Shown here: piece after piece, positions 1 through 9,500 of the stretch
How positions within the stretch are numbered: the stretch's first letter is position 1
Layout: the number at the start of each line of letters is the position of its first letter
Source of the DNA: a bacterium
GTDB lineage: Bacteria > Spirochaetota > JAHITG01
DNA: 10,374 bases
Direction: 5' to 3'
Assembly (NCBI GenBank): GCA_028711675.1
Contig: JAQTRT010000035.1
Location: 4,880 to 15,253, forward strand
Program-made: the position numbers and the translations under genes
The notes under the pieces: generated by a model
Databases searched by the model: none
Told to the model about the DNA's origin: nothing
The model's input: the letters and a program-made list of their open reading frames with translations, nothing else

Positions 1-2466
1 ATAGTTAAAATGCCGGTAAAATTTAACCATATACGCCGGCGCAGCCAGAAAGTCCCTTAGGATCTCCATAGTATATTTCAAAGACGTGAGGAACTCCGCT
101 TTCAGGTCCGTATTCAGGCTTTCCTGATTCCTGTTAAAATATAGCTGGTTCAGGCCGAACTGCCAGTTCAGACCTTTGATGCCCCAGTAGGAATAGAGGA
201 ACTTCAGGAAATTCTTCAGGTTATCATTGTTCTGTGAAAGCTCCCGTTCATCCCTGATATACTCCAGCCTGTATTCATTGTCAATGTAGCTGTCAGCCGG
301 CACGGGCTGAGTAAACTTCAGCTTATAGACAAGTTTGTCCGAAAGCAGGCCTGTGGAAAGCTGTTCAGCCCCGGAATATGTGATCCCGGTGCTGAGACAC
401 GAGAGGAATTTTTCCAGTTCCACAGCCGCGTCACATCCCTGCTGGTCATAGCTGAGATAGCTTGTCTCATTGATGTTCCACTGGTACGCATAAACCGGGA
501 GGTGGTCGAACACTTCCGTGTAATTCCGGTCATAATTATAAATATCCAGGTTCGGGTCGTAGTTCACATACTGGTGATCGATATTAAAAGGCTCCAGCTC
601 ATCCTTGAACTGGTTCTGGTCCACGTTGTCTTCAATAAAATCTTCTGCCCGGTAACCTGTATCCACCTTGTAGTATTTAGTCCTGAACGTGAGCCCAGCC
701 GGCTGTATGATCTTCTCCAGCCGGCCCACGAACGCATACTGGTTCTTATACCTGGTCTCGCCGTTCGCCATGACCCGTTCGTCAATCAGGGTGTCTGCTT
801 CGGTATACAGATCTATGCCTGCTACTTTGGTCTTATAATCAACACCTATGATCTTCTTTGATCTCGACACATACGTGTTCGCGTAAATATCGTCATAGCT
901 CTCCAGGGAAAGCTCATAAAATCCTTCGTTCAAGCCTTCCTTCTCCTGCCCCTGAGAGTGAAGGACCCGGGCCTCGTCCTCGAAACCTTCCAGGTAAGCC
1001 CTGGCCTGGAAATCGTTCTTCAGCATCATCCTGAACTTGATGTTCCCAATCCCTTCTTTCACGGGGAACCGGTAAATAAAATATCCCGCGCCGTCAGCCA
1101 GCCTCATGCCCCGGCCGTTCTCCGTCCGGTAAACGCTGTAATAATCCGTGTACAGGTACTGCGATTCATCTGAACCGGAATCTGCCGACGGTTCGAAGGA
1201 AACGCTCAGTTTCCCGTCCTGGAAATATTCCAGCTTATACAGGACCGCGCCGTACCCGTCCTCCGGCGTGTCGTCCCGGACAGCCAGGTACACATACGTA
1301 TCTCCTGTCCTGTCCGGCATGATGAAGATCTCGCTGGTCCTGGTCTCAAAGTCCGATGTGTCGATCCGTCCATCCTGCACATCGAGCATGTGGTATTGTT
1401 CGTTGTCGAAACTGTATTCAACCAGGTAATCGCCCGCCACTTCGGAAGTGAAACGGATGCTCTTGACCCCTTCAGGCAGAATGATCCGGTACGTGAACCG
1501 GCCATTCAGGTCCGCTCTACGCGTCATTCCCGATGCAGAGGAAAGGCCGTCCGATTCAAAAAGATATTTTTGTTCGGTCTGGTCCTGGACACGGAATTCA
1601 TCCAGGCAGGTATGATTGGTAAAGCCGTTACGGAAAGCGGCTTCGATCCTTAGTTTTCTTAGTACAGCACCATCCCCATCCCAATAGGACCTGTCCTTAA
1701 AGCGGAGGTAAACAGCGGCCTTGCCTGATTCACGTCCCTTCTCATAATCCGTATCCCGGGCTGCTGACACCCGGGACTGATCATACCAGGAATTCACGAA
1801 ACTGACGCCCACGGTCCCGATGCCCAGCTGTTCCGTCTCCATTCTGGCGCTGAAAATATATTTCTTCGTCTGGTTAAAATTCTCAAGCTGTGAACCGGCC
1901 AGGATGAATCGCGTATCACCGCCGCTCATTTCCCACAGAACCCCGTTCATGCTCCTTTTCAGGGTCAGAGGCGTATACTCCACGTTGAACCGTCCTGCTG
2001 AAAGGGTTGTATTGAGCTCCGATTCATCATTAAGGGTTTCGGCTTTCACCAGATAACTGGTATAATAATTCTTCCGCGTGAACGAAGGCTGCCAGATATA
2101 CTGTTCCTGGTCATAGTTCAGATAGCTGTATCCGCGGGAATAAAGCAGGTATTCGTTCAGATAATAATTAAACCCCAGTTCAGCAGAGACCTGGATCTTG
2201 TCATTAAAATTCAAGCCTGAAACGAACCGGGCATCCGGGATAAGATTGAAATAAGCGCGGTCGTAATAAGGTTCGATAAAATAATCGAATACTTTTTCGC
2301 GGTAGATCACTTTTTTCGGAGTCCCCTGCTTAGTCAGGCTTTCCAGACGCGTTCCCACCTGAAGCCTGGTATCTGTCATGCGGATACCGGCCTTCTTCTC
2401 CTCTTCCGCAAACACAAGACAAGTCCAGAACAAGAGCCCGGTCATAAATAAAACCAGTCGTTTCAT
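1..2466 (-). CDS. Large secreted, probably outer-membrane beta-rich protein, 3' end outside window
   Basis: The frame is open from an ATG at 2466 to the window edge: 822 codons, no internal stop and no termination in view. I checked the translation across its whole length. Residues 1-20 form a signal peptide (MKRLV start, hydrophobic core, cleavage after VFA, then EEEKK). The mature part is rich in Tyr, Asn and Asp, with many alternating aromatic/polar stretches (about 80-260 and 570-822) like transmembrane beta-strands of a barrel. Two segments, about 320-420 and 440-525, read instead like soluble beta-sandwich (galactose-binding-like) modules inserted between strand-rich parts. The start is fixed by AAGGATGG at 2471-2478, four bases from the ATG, and by the 16-base gap after the previous gene. 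I do not recognise a named family. A porin or export barrel, or a large surface protein, would both fit. That it is a real gene is secure; outer-membrane location is inference. Confidence 0.85.
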   Translation of the reverse strand, partial: MKRLVLFMTGLLFWTCLVFAEEEKKAGIRMTDTRLQVGTRLESLTKQGTPKKVIYREKVFDYFIEPYYDRAYFNLIPDARFVSGLNFNDKIQVSAELGFNYYLNEYLLYSRGYSYLNYDQEQYIWQPSFTRKNYYTSYLVKAETLNDESELNTTLSAGRFNVEYTPLTLKRSMNGVLWEMSGGDTRFILAGSQLENFNQTKKYIFSARMETEQLGIGTVGVSFVNSWYDQSRVSAARDTDYEKGRESGKAAVYLRFKDRSYWDGDGAVLRKLRIEAAFRNGFTNHTCLDEFRVQDQTEQKYLFESDGLSSASGMTRRADLNGRFTYRIILPEGVKSIRFTSEVAGDYLVEYSFDNEQYHMLDVQDGRIDTSDFETRTSEIFIMPDRTGDTYVYLAVRDDTPEDGYGAVLYKLEYFQDGKLSVSFEPSADSGSDESQYLYTDYYSVYRTENGRGMRLADGAGYFIYRFPVKEGIGNIKFRMMLKNDFQARAYLEGFEDEARVLHSQGQEKEGLNEGFYELSLESYDDIYANTYVSRSKKIIGVDYKTKVAGIDLYTEADTLIDERVMANGETRYKNQYAFVGRLEKIIQPAGLTFRTKYYKVDTGYRAEDFIEDNVDQNQFKDELEPFNIDHQYVNYDPNLDIYNYDRNYTEVFDHLPVYAYQWNINETSYLSYDQQGCDAAVELEKFLSCLSTGITYSGAEQLSTGLLSDKLVYKLKFTQPVPADSYIDNEYRLEYIRDERELSQNNDNLKNFLKFLYSYWGIKGLNWQFGLNQLYFNRNQESLNTDLKAEFLTSLKYTMEILRDFLAAPAYMVKFYRHFNY

Positions 2467-2482
2467 CGATCCATCCTTCAAC

Positions 2483-3403
2483 TTAAAAACTAAACCTGAT
2501 CCCGATGCTATGCTGATCATGATAATCTTCTATAAGGGTCAGGGCATAGGAAAAATCTCCTTTCAGTCTTTCCGTCAGATCCAGTTTCAAGCCCAGACCA
2601 AGGCCCAAACTCTCGGTATACAGGAAAGAACGGCCGCACCGGAAAAAAAAGATATCTCTGTATCCCAGCTCCACCCCCGTCTTCAGGTCAAAGTCATCAT
2701 ACAGGAACTTTCCCGCGTCAGCCAGAAGGCGAAGGACCAGCCGTTTATTCTTCACGATCTCCGTACAAGCCCCCAGTACGATCTCTGAAGGGTTCTCTGT
2801 TCTTTCCTTGCTGAAACAAAGACCGGGCCCGATATTCCTCAGTACCAGTCCCAGGCTGAAATTATCCTTGTTAGTGTTCTTTAAAAAAGCCGCGTACTTC
2901 AGGCTCAGGACCCTGATCAGACCGATATCGAAAAGGACCGTTGCCGCGGAATAAGTATCCAGAACGCGCCGGACATATTTCACGCCAGCACCTGCGTAGA
3001 AGCCTTTGATCTTTTTCCCCGCGGTCAGTGCGCAGAACAAGTCGCGGTATTCCATATCTTTTTGATAATCCTCGTTCTCATCATAAAAAGCTATATCCGC
3101 CATGTTGAACAGGCCGGCGGAAAGGTTAAAGCCCCAACCGGATATCCCGGTCCCTGCTGAAATATATTGGTAGCTTAAGTCATTGAGCCAGGAAAGGTTT
3201 TCCAGGTATACAGAAGAACCCTTCATCCCGGAAATGGACGCCGGATTATAATGGATACCGTCCGGACCTGCGCGAAACCCGGAAAAAGCGCCGGCCACCC
3301 CGGCTGACCGGACACTGGTATCCAGCAGCAGGAACTCGTTCCCCGGACCAGCCCAAACCGGAACACACATCAAGAGCGTAATAATAATGCACATGATCCT
3401 CAT
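2483..3403 (-). CDS. PorV/FadL-like outer-membrane beta-barrel protein (second copy)
   Basis: This 306-residue protein has a short signal peptide (residues 1-18, cleavage after VWA). The N-terminal signature of the PorV/PorQ/UPF0164 group follows at once: GNEFLLLDTSVRSAG at 21-35, then AGAF at 37-40 and a YNPA motif at 52-55. The rest is alternating beta-strand pattern, and the chain ends ...SIGIRFSF, with the terminal Phe typical of proteins inserted by the BAM machinery. In type IX secretion, PorV is a 14-strand barrel that escorts substrates carrying a C-terminal sorting domain to the attachment complex. The length here is near the shorter members of the group. The ATG overlaps the TGA of the upstream hydrolase gene (ATGA at 3400-3403), with GGTGG four bases before it, so translation is probably coupled. 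A second in-frame ATG lies three codons in. Family placement is from motif recall; a shuttle role is inference. Confidence 0.8.
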   Translation of the reverse strand: MRIMCIIITLLMCVPVWAGPGNEFLLLDTSVRSAGVAGAFSGFRAGPDGIHYNPASISGMKGSSVYLENLSWLNDLSYQYISAGTGISGWGFNLSAGLFNMADIAFYDENEDYQKDMEYRDLFCALTAGKKIKGFYAGAGVKYVRRVLDTYSAATVLFDIGLIRVLSLKYAAFLKNTNKDNFSLGLVLRNIGPGLCFSKERTENPSEIVLGACTEIVKNKRLVLRLLADAGKFLYDDFDLKTGVELGYRDIFFFRCGRSFLYTESLGLGLGLKLDLTERLKGDFSYALTLIEDYHDQHSIGIRFSF

Positions 3404-5553
3404 TTGACCACCATGATCCTTTCTTTTGCCTCGATATCTCCGGTCACGGAAAGGATATAAACTCCCGGAGCCGTATCTTTCAGGGCTGCTTCATCCCCGG
3501 GCCACTGGAACGTATTCCGTCCGGCTTTCAGCTGTGTCTCTCCCCAGTCCTTCATGACCTTTCCCTTTAAATTAAAGACCTTGATCCTTACTTTCATCCC
3601 TTCAGTTGCTGCATCCAGATGGATAAGAACTGATTTCCGGCCTTTATCCGGTTCAATGTAATTGCCGGCCAGTTTCAGAGGTCTGTCCTGGATAAGGATA
3701 CGGCTGTAAACCGGCAAACTGTAGTTCTCGACCTTATCCATGCTGAAAGCGGAAAAATATTTATATCCGGCCCTGTAATCCTCGAACACATATTGCACAG
3801 CTGTGTCCTGTGAATTCGTGATCTGCACGACCTTGCTCCCTTCAAAAGGAGTTTGGGGATATCCGGACGAGGAAAGAAAACAGATGAACGCGGAACGGAA
3901 ATCCGGGTCCTTGGGCGTTATCCAGGAGAGCTTGATCCTGTTGTTCACTTTTTCAGCTTTAAAATCATGCACCGGCAAAGGAGCGGTACTGTCGCCGCCG
4001 GACCGCAGGAGCGGAGAAGTCCACCCTTCGATCCTGTACCTGGACTCGTTGATCTTGCTCCCCACAAAGGAAGAGACCGCACAGTAATAATCCCGGGAAT
4101 TCTCCATGTTTGTAAGAACGACATTGGTCAGAGCGGCATTGGTCATGGTTGTCGCGGAAAAACCATCTTTCATCTCCAGGTAATTACTGCTTGTCCCCGC
4201 ATAGACCCTGTATCCCCGGCAGGCCCCAATGATCCTGTTCCATTTTATATTCAATTTTCTGTTCGCCCTCTCCACGGACACGATGACCGGGACCGTGGTA
4301 CCCATAGCCCTTGTCGCGTTCGTCAGTCCTGAATGATAATCCCCGCTGTAAAAATCCTTAATAGCATTAGTTATAGGGCCGGAAGCACTTGCGGAAATAC
4401 TCTGAGCTACAGCCAGCCTAGCATTATAGATATACTGGGGAAGAAGAAACGCCCGGTCGTCCAGGAGCAGTTCTGAACAGTATGCATTGATTTGATCGCG
4501 TGTCTCTTTTATGTACCTGTATTGATATTCAACGGACGGCTCGATCTCGGTCCCTTCTCCCCAGTCGTTCCATGTAATGACCTGGACCAGGTCCAGTCCC
4601 GGCCCGCCGCTGTAAAGCGAGACCTTGTTCCATGTGTTCCTGTACACTTCCAGGTCCCGGCGGTCAATGATCCGGATATTGGTCGACTTCCACCCGCTCT
4701 CATCGAATCCCGGCCAGACTCCTCCCATACAAAATTGGACAATGGGATTAACTCCCATATCCGTATAAAAACTATCCAGGTAAGCCTCACCCCAGCCCAG
4801 GCCGTCAGTCGTGAATCCGTTCAACCAGGGATAATGAGTGGCCATACTGGGTTCTGATCCGTATTCCTTGTAGCTTATACAAAAATAATTCGTGAACCGG
4901 TTCAGGAGATTGGTCCATTCCGCGTGCGTCAACCGGCTTTCATAAGGCCAGATCACCAGCATAGGCTTAGGACTCCCTTGATTCGTATAATACCAGGGCT
5001 TCGCGGAATAATTATTCTTAACATAAAGGAGATCATTGGAGGCAGCGCTCTTATAGGAAGAAGGATAATAATTCAAAGCCTGTTCGTCATAAGAGAGACA
5101 GATCCTGAATCCGCTGTATACCGTATGGTTGTTCAGACCGTTCAGGTAAAGGACATTGGTGGACAAGACCTCGAACCCGTGTTTGGAAACCGCGGGGTTG
5201 GTGCTGGAATTGGTACCGAAATAATCCACGATGAATCCGCGCAAGCCGCAGGCCTGGGCCAGCAGAATATGGTATTCCAGGGACTTGAAGTCGTTCGAAT
5301 CATAGGGCCCGATCAGGGGATAATCTTTGGCACTGATGTCTCTCTGCCCGGTCAGGCTGTCCACGGCATCCGGCGTATGGCCGTTGGCTGCCCAGGTAGG
5401 CCCCCAGAACGAATTAAGCGGATCATCTTTGCTCTGGAACCAGGCCAGGTAATGAGCCATCACGGTCTTTTGCCCTGCATCCCCTGTTCCGGCACGCAGA
5501 ACGAGCAGAATAAAAAAGATACTGATCGAGGTTCTCATTTTCATTCTGATCAT
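3400..5553 (-). CDS. Secreted GH99/GH71-like glycoside hydrolase with FN3-like repeats and a C-terminal sorting-like domain
   Basis: This 717-residue secreted protein starts with a signal peptide (hydrophobic core 9-19, cleavage near residue 26). Residues about 30-355 match the GH99/GH71-like (beta/alpha)8 fold: HYLAWF at 34-39, NSFWG at 46-50, GFIVDYFG at 106-113, PGFDE at 281-285, and ITWNDWGEGTEIEP at 326-339. In GH99 endo-alpha-mannosidases and mannanases the corresponding loop has two catalytic Glu three residues apart. Here the first position is Asp330 and the second Glu333. Two fibronectin-III-like domains follow (about 420-510 and 522-620). The last 90 residues (about 625-717) form a FlgD-Ig or type-A-sorting-like domain with VRIKVFNLKGK (655-665), PGVYILSV (696-703) and a basic end, ERIMVVK. 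AAGGAAGG (5566-5573) overlaps the previous stop codon and lies 12 bases from the ATG. The substrate is unknown; alpha-mannan is only one possibility. Confidence 0.85.
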   Translation of the reverse strand: MIRMKMRTSISIFFILLVLRAGTGDAGQKTVMAHYLAWFQSKDDPLNSFWGPTWAANGHTPDAVDSLTGQRDISAKDYPLIGPYDSNDFKSLEYHILLAQACGLRGFIVDYFGTNSSTNPAVSKHGFEVLSTNVLYLNGLNNHTVYSGFRICLSYDEQALNYYPSSYKSAASNDLLYVKNNYSAKPWYYTNQGSPKPMLVIWPYESRLTHAEWTNLLNRFTNYFCISYKEYGSEPSMATHYPWLNGFTTDGLGWGEAYLDSFYTDMGVNPIVQFCMGGVWPGFDESGWKSTNIRIIDRRDLEVYRNTWNKVSLYSGGPGLDLVQVITWNDWGEGTEIEPSVEYQYRYIKETRDQINAYCSELLLDDRAFLLPQYIYNARLAVAQSISASASGPITNAIKDFYSGDYHSGLTNATRAMGTTVPVIVSVERANRKLNIKWNRIIGACRGYRVYAGTSSNYLEMKDGFSATTMTNAALTNVVLTNMENSRDYYCAVSSFVGSKINESRYRIEGWTSPLLRSGGDSTAPLPVHDFKAEKVNNRIKLSWITPKDPDFRSAFICFLSSSGYPQTPFEGSKVVQITNSQDTAVQYVFEDYRAGYKYFSAFSMDKVENYSLPVYSRILIQDRPLKLAGNYIEPDKGRKSVLIHLDAATEGMKVRIKVFNLKGKVMKDWGETQLKAGRNTFQWPGDEAALKDTAPGVYILSVTGDIEAKERIMVVK

Positions 5554-5571
5554 ATAATCAAATAACCTTCC

Positions 5572-6585
5572 TTAAAAAAGATAACTCATGGAGAACCGGT
5601 GTTCTCCCCAGATGCTCTTGATGGTCGTGACCGGGATCAGGAAACCGTAATCAACGGAAAAGTCCCTGAAAACAAGGACGGATAATCCTGCCGTGGCGTT
5701 AAAGCCTTTTCCCAGGTCCGGCAGCTGGAAACCCAGACGCACGCCGAACACCTTTTTTCGCGTTGAACCGGGGAACCAGTACTCTGCGCCCGTTAAAATA
5801 TCAACATCCTCCCTGATGAACTTCATATCCAGGCTGACCAGAAGAGTCCTGATATAAAAAGCCATTCCAGCCCTGATCTCCAGCGGTATCCTTTCCAGGT
5901 CGTCGTTTCCCCTGCTCCGGTCATCCAGAGCCGGCTGGTTGATATTATTGATGAACAAACCCAGCCTGAATTCTTCACGGACACGGTAGAAAGCGCTTAA
6001 GCCGAAAGAGAAAGCCCGGCTTCCCAAAGATTCCGATCGGCCTGCCGGATCGGTCTGCTTCGCGCTCGACCATTTATAGTAGTTCAGGACCAGTCCGGCA
6101 TATAAATCCTTTTTAATGATCCTGCTGTAAGTAAGCGCGATCTTATCCTCGGTATAAAGGTCCGTCACCTGTCCGGTGGACGCGGTCAGGAACTCCCAGT
6201 TCAGGGAAAAGACGCCGATCTTTTGGAAAAAACAGACCAGGTTCACGAACCCGTTATTAAAGGAGCCGTCATCAAGGCCCGTGAACAAAGGGGAATACAT
6301 GGCTGTGAACGACCCCTTGTTCACACTGCATACCGCAGCCGGATTGTCCAGGATCCCCTCGCCTCCGTTCTCCACGGCTGTAAAAGCATTGGCCATACCC
6401 AGGACCCTTGCCCCGCCCGCGGCCGTAGTCTCGAACGCGGAATGACACGGGACAAGCACTGTCAGCAGAAAAGCACAGACAAGGATGCAGATCCGGGTCC
6501 TGCGGCGGTTCCGGTCTCCGCGCTTTTTTTCCGGCCTGACATGATCTGTCCTGTTCTTCATATTGAATATCTTCATAGGATTCAT
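5572..6585 (-). CDS. PorV/FadL-like outer-membrane beta-barrel protein (first copy)
   Basis: This 337-residue protein begins with an unusually long, very basic n-region (residues 1-31, many Arg and Lys), then a hydrophobic signal core at 32-46 with likely cleavage after HSA at residue 50. The mature start has the PorV/OMPP1-like signature GGARVLGMANAFTAV (57-71) and a DNPAA motif at 80-84, comparable to the YNPA of the second barrel gene. Strand-like alternation continues to the terminal SYLF, whose final Phe is the usual barrel insertion signal. The ATG overlaps the TGA of the large gene before it (ATGA at 6582-6585). No alternative ATG, GTG or TTG is placed to remove the long n-region completely; ATGs at codons 4 and 9 shorten it only slightly. 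The protein is clearly not a near-identical copy of the second barrel, so any duplication is old. Partnership with the upstream secreted protein is inference. Confidence 0.78.
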   Translation of the reverse strand: MNPMKIFNMKNRTDHVRPEKKRGDRNRRRTRICILVCAFLLTVLVPCHSAFETTAAGGARVLGMANAFTAVENGGEGILDNPAAVCSVNKGSFTAMYSPLFTGLDDGSFNNGFVNLVCFFQKIGVFSLNWEFLTASTGQVTDLYTEDKIALTYSRIIKKDLYAGLVLNYYKWSSAKQTDPAGRSESLGSRAFSFGLSAFYRVREEFRLGLFINNINQPALDDRSRGNDDLERIPLEIRAGMAFYIRTLLVSLDMKFIREDVDILTGAEYWFPGSTRKKVFGVRLGFQLPDLGKGFNATAGLSVLVFRDFSVDYGFLIPVTTIKSIWGEHRFSMSYLF

Positions 6586-9500
6586 CTCACAACACCCACG
6601 ATACCGTTGTAAACCTTACTGTCATACTCGACCTGATAAATATAAGCGCCGATAGGCACGTTCTTTCCGCGGTCGTCCGTCCCGTCCCATTCAAATAACT
6701 GCCCGGTACTTGTCTGGTGCCGGGGCAGTTCCCTGATAAAAGCGCCTTTTATATTATAAATAAAGACCCTGAGGTTCTTTGCCGGCTTCTCTAAAACCAC
6801 ATGGAGCAGGCCCTTATCCATGATCCCGTCCCTGTTGGGAGAGAACGGATTGTTCTCCCATTGGACCATGAAATCCCTTCCGGGATTGCTCTCAAAAAGA
6901 GCGTAGAGAGAGAGATGGTCGATGTTCAGGCTCATTTTCTTATTTACTTTATCCAGGTCCCCGCCTTTCTTCTCCCAATCCCCGTCCTTATAGAAATAAA
7001 CCGCCAGATTATCCTCAGCCAGATAGACCGGAAAGGTATTCCGTCCGTATAACAATTCCAGACCGGCAGTCTGTCCCAGATACAGGTTCTCCACCTTCTT
7101 AAAGGACATATCATACACCAGGAAATCACAGCCGGCAGCCAGGCTGGGATTGTTGATGGAATAGGAGTAGCCGTACGAACCAGGCACCTTGTCCTGAGGA
7201 AGACGGAGCAGATTGTACGGAATGATATAATAATCCTCAGCCGTGCTCTTCTTCCGGACAAGGAGGCCGGCTTTAGCGCTGCTGATGGACAGGTCCGCAT
7301 TCCTGTCCAGATAATAATAATTACGCTTGCTTACCTTGACGCTCCGCAGGGAGACAGGGTCCCAGGCAGACAGGGTGAAATCCCCGGTCTGATCGAGCCG
7401 GTTGCCGAACCGCGGGTCCGTGATCGTGAAAGTAAAGGTCTTCCAGGTCCTGCTGTTCTCCCGGACCACTTTCTGGTCGCAGAGCTGCCATACGTAATTC
7501 CCCCGGCTGTCGGTTGTCATCCCGATACTATCATATTTCAGGATGATGACCCTCTTGTTCTCATCATTATCCGTGGCTGTATACTGGTCGAAATACTCGA
7601 TAGTAATGTCATAAACATAACCGTCATTGATAAGACGGTCATACACGAAACTATCGTCGATATCAAAGAGCATAAGGGACCATTCCGCATCACCGGTCCT
7701 GTATCCGTCCTGCCCGGCCAGGGTAACAGGATAAATCGGGCTCACTACATACAGGTTGCTGTATACGACAGGATTGGAAAATAGGATTTTCACGTTCTTG
7801 CTCTGGTCCAGTCCGTAAAAAAGCCTGAAATCAGCGTTTAAAGAATAAGCGTTCAGTCCGGCCTTCTGTACGCTCAACTGGACTGTTTCTTCCTTGCCGT
7901 TCACCAGATAAACATAGCCAAGCCCGTTCGCCAGGCTGAGGCTTGACTGATCGAGCACAGCCGAGCCGTTCACCGACAGATCCACATTCCCGGAATAATT
8001 CACGTCCCTGAATCCGAACTGGTTCACGGCTTCGACGCTGATCTGGTTCAACGTGCCCACACCCAGCTCCAGATCGCTGCTCGTGAGCTTCAGGGAAGTA
8101 GCACTGTTGGCCGCAGGGATCTTGTACAGCACGATCCGTCTGACAAAGGTCATCTCTTCGCCTTTGATGATGATGTCCGCACCGTTGGCACGGTTGCCGA
8201 AATAAGCGTCGCTGATCAAGGTATAGTTCGTTTTCCAGACATGTGTATCCTTCATCTTGGACAGGGCCAGTTCCTTCATATTGACAGAAGCCGGCAGGTT
8301 ATCCCGGTTATCATAGGCCAGCATGAACTGTTTGTTCAGTCCTGTATCATAGTATTCGATGGCCAGTACATAATAATAATCATCCGTCGTCACTTTTTCG
8401 GCAAAGCTGGATTTGACGTCAAAGGTCAGACTGGCCCAATCCCCAAACGTGCGCCGGGAAGCCGAACCGCCGATGCTGTTGGTGAAATAAGTGGCTTCGC
8501 TGTACAGGGAAAGCTGGTTCTCCACAGGCGGATCAAAACGCATATCGCAGGAAGCATAATAAGCCGATGTAGGCACCCGGCAGTTGGTAAAAAGAACGGA
8601 ACGACTGTTCGTGGAACTGTCCACACTGGAGACCCTCAGGTCGATCCGGTTTGTGGTCGAAAGACCGCCGGCGATCCAGAGATTGGTAAAGCTGCTCCGG
8701 TAAGTATTATAATCGAACCCCGCTGTCCGCCAAACGCCTTTATCCGACCTGTACTCCAGTTTTACGGCTTCCAGGCTTTTATCCAGATTCTCATTGGAAA
8801 AAATATCGGCGGTAACCAAATTCTCAAGGTCAAGCAGGAAATTATTGGTCAGCCGGATGCCGTTCACGCAGATATTCGTGGGAGCCTGGGGCAGCCGCGT
8901 ATCCATGAATATGATTTCGTCCAGAAAAGTGATGTTGGTCGTATCACCGCTGTTATTCTCGGAAACCAGTTTAAAATCCAGGAGGCGGTTCAAATTAATG
9001 GCTCCGAAAGAGGAGAGCGGGATATTCGTCTGCTGCCAGGATGTTGTCAGGTTAGAGAGCAGAAGCCCGGCTGAATTGACCGGCGCCCCGCCATTGTCAT
9101 AACCCAGGTGGATATACCGGTTCTTTTCCGAAGTGTTGTTCGAACCCTTCTTCATCCGGAACTGCAGCCGGTCACACCCGGAAACGTCCATACTGGGCGT
9201 AATGCCTAAATAACCGAACATCCAGACGCTCTGGTTATAAACCCAGCCCACCCCCTGCTGGTGGGAAATATGTTTTATATAATAAGCACCGTTGCCGGAA
9301 TAAGCCGCGTTGGTCAGGATATTCGTCGCAAAGTGAGTCTGGGACACATCCGAACCCTGGCCGTTCGCGTAGATATCGAACGAGAATGAATTCAGCTCCG
9401 ATCCGGACGCGTCGGGCCTGCTGTCATATTCAAAAGTATCCACATAAACAGGACCGGCGCCTTTAGCCAATAATATTTCGTCCAGATAAACAGTCCCTGT

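Noticed and set aside
2378..2788. Plus-strand open frame of 136 codons spanning the gap before the left-edge gene
   Set aside because: It crosses the junction of two well-supported minus-strand genes and their ribosome binding site, and its product looks random.
4924..5565. Plus-strand open frame of 213 codons
   Set aside because: It is antisense to the GH99/GH71-like catalytic domain, including its signature motifs. No family signal is seen in the translation.
8241..9074. Plus-strand open frame of 277 codons
   Set aside because: It lies wholly opposite the large secreted-protein gene, whose domain motifs are clear. Its translation has no recognisable motif.
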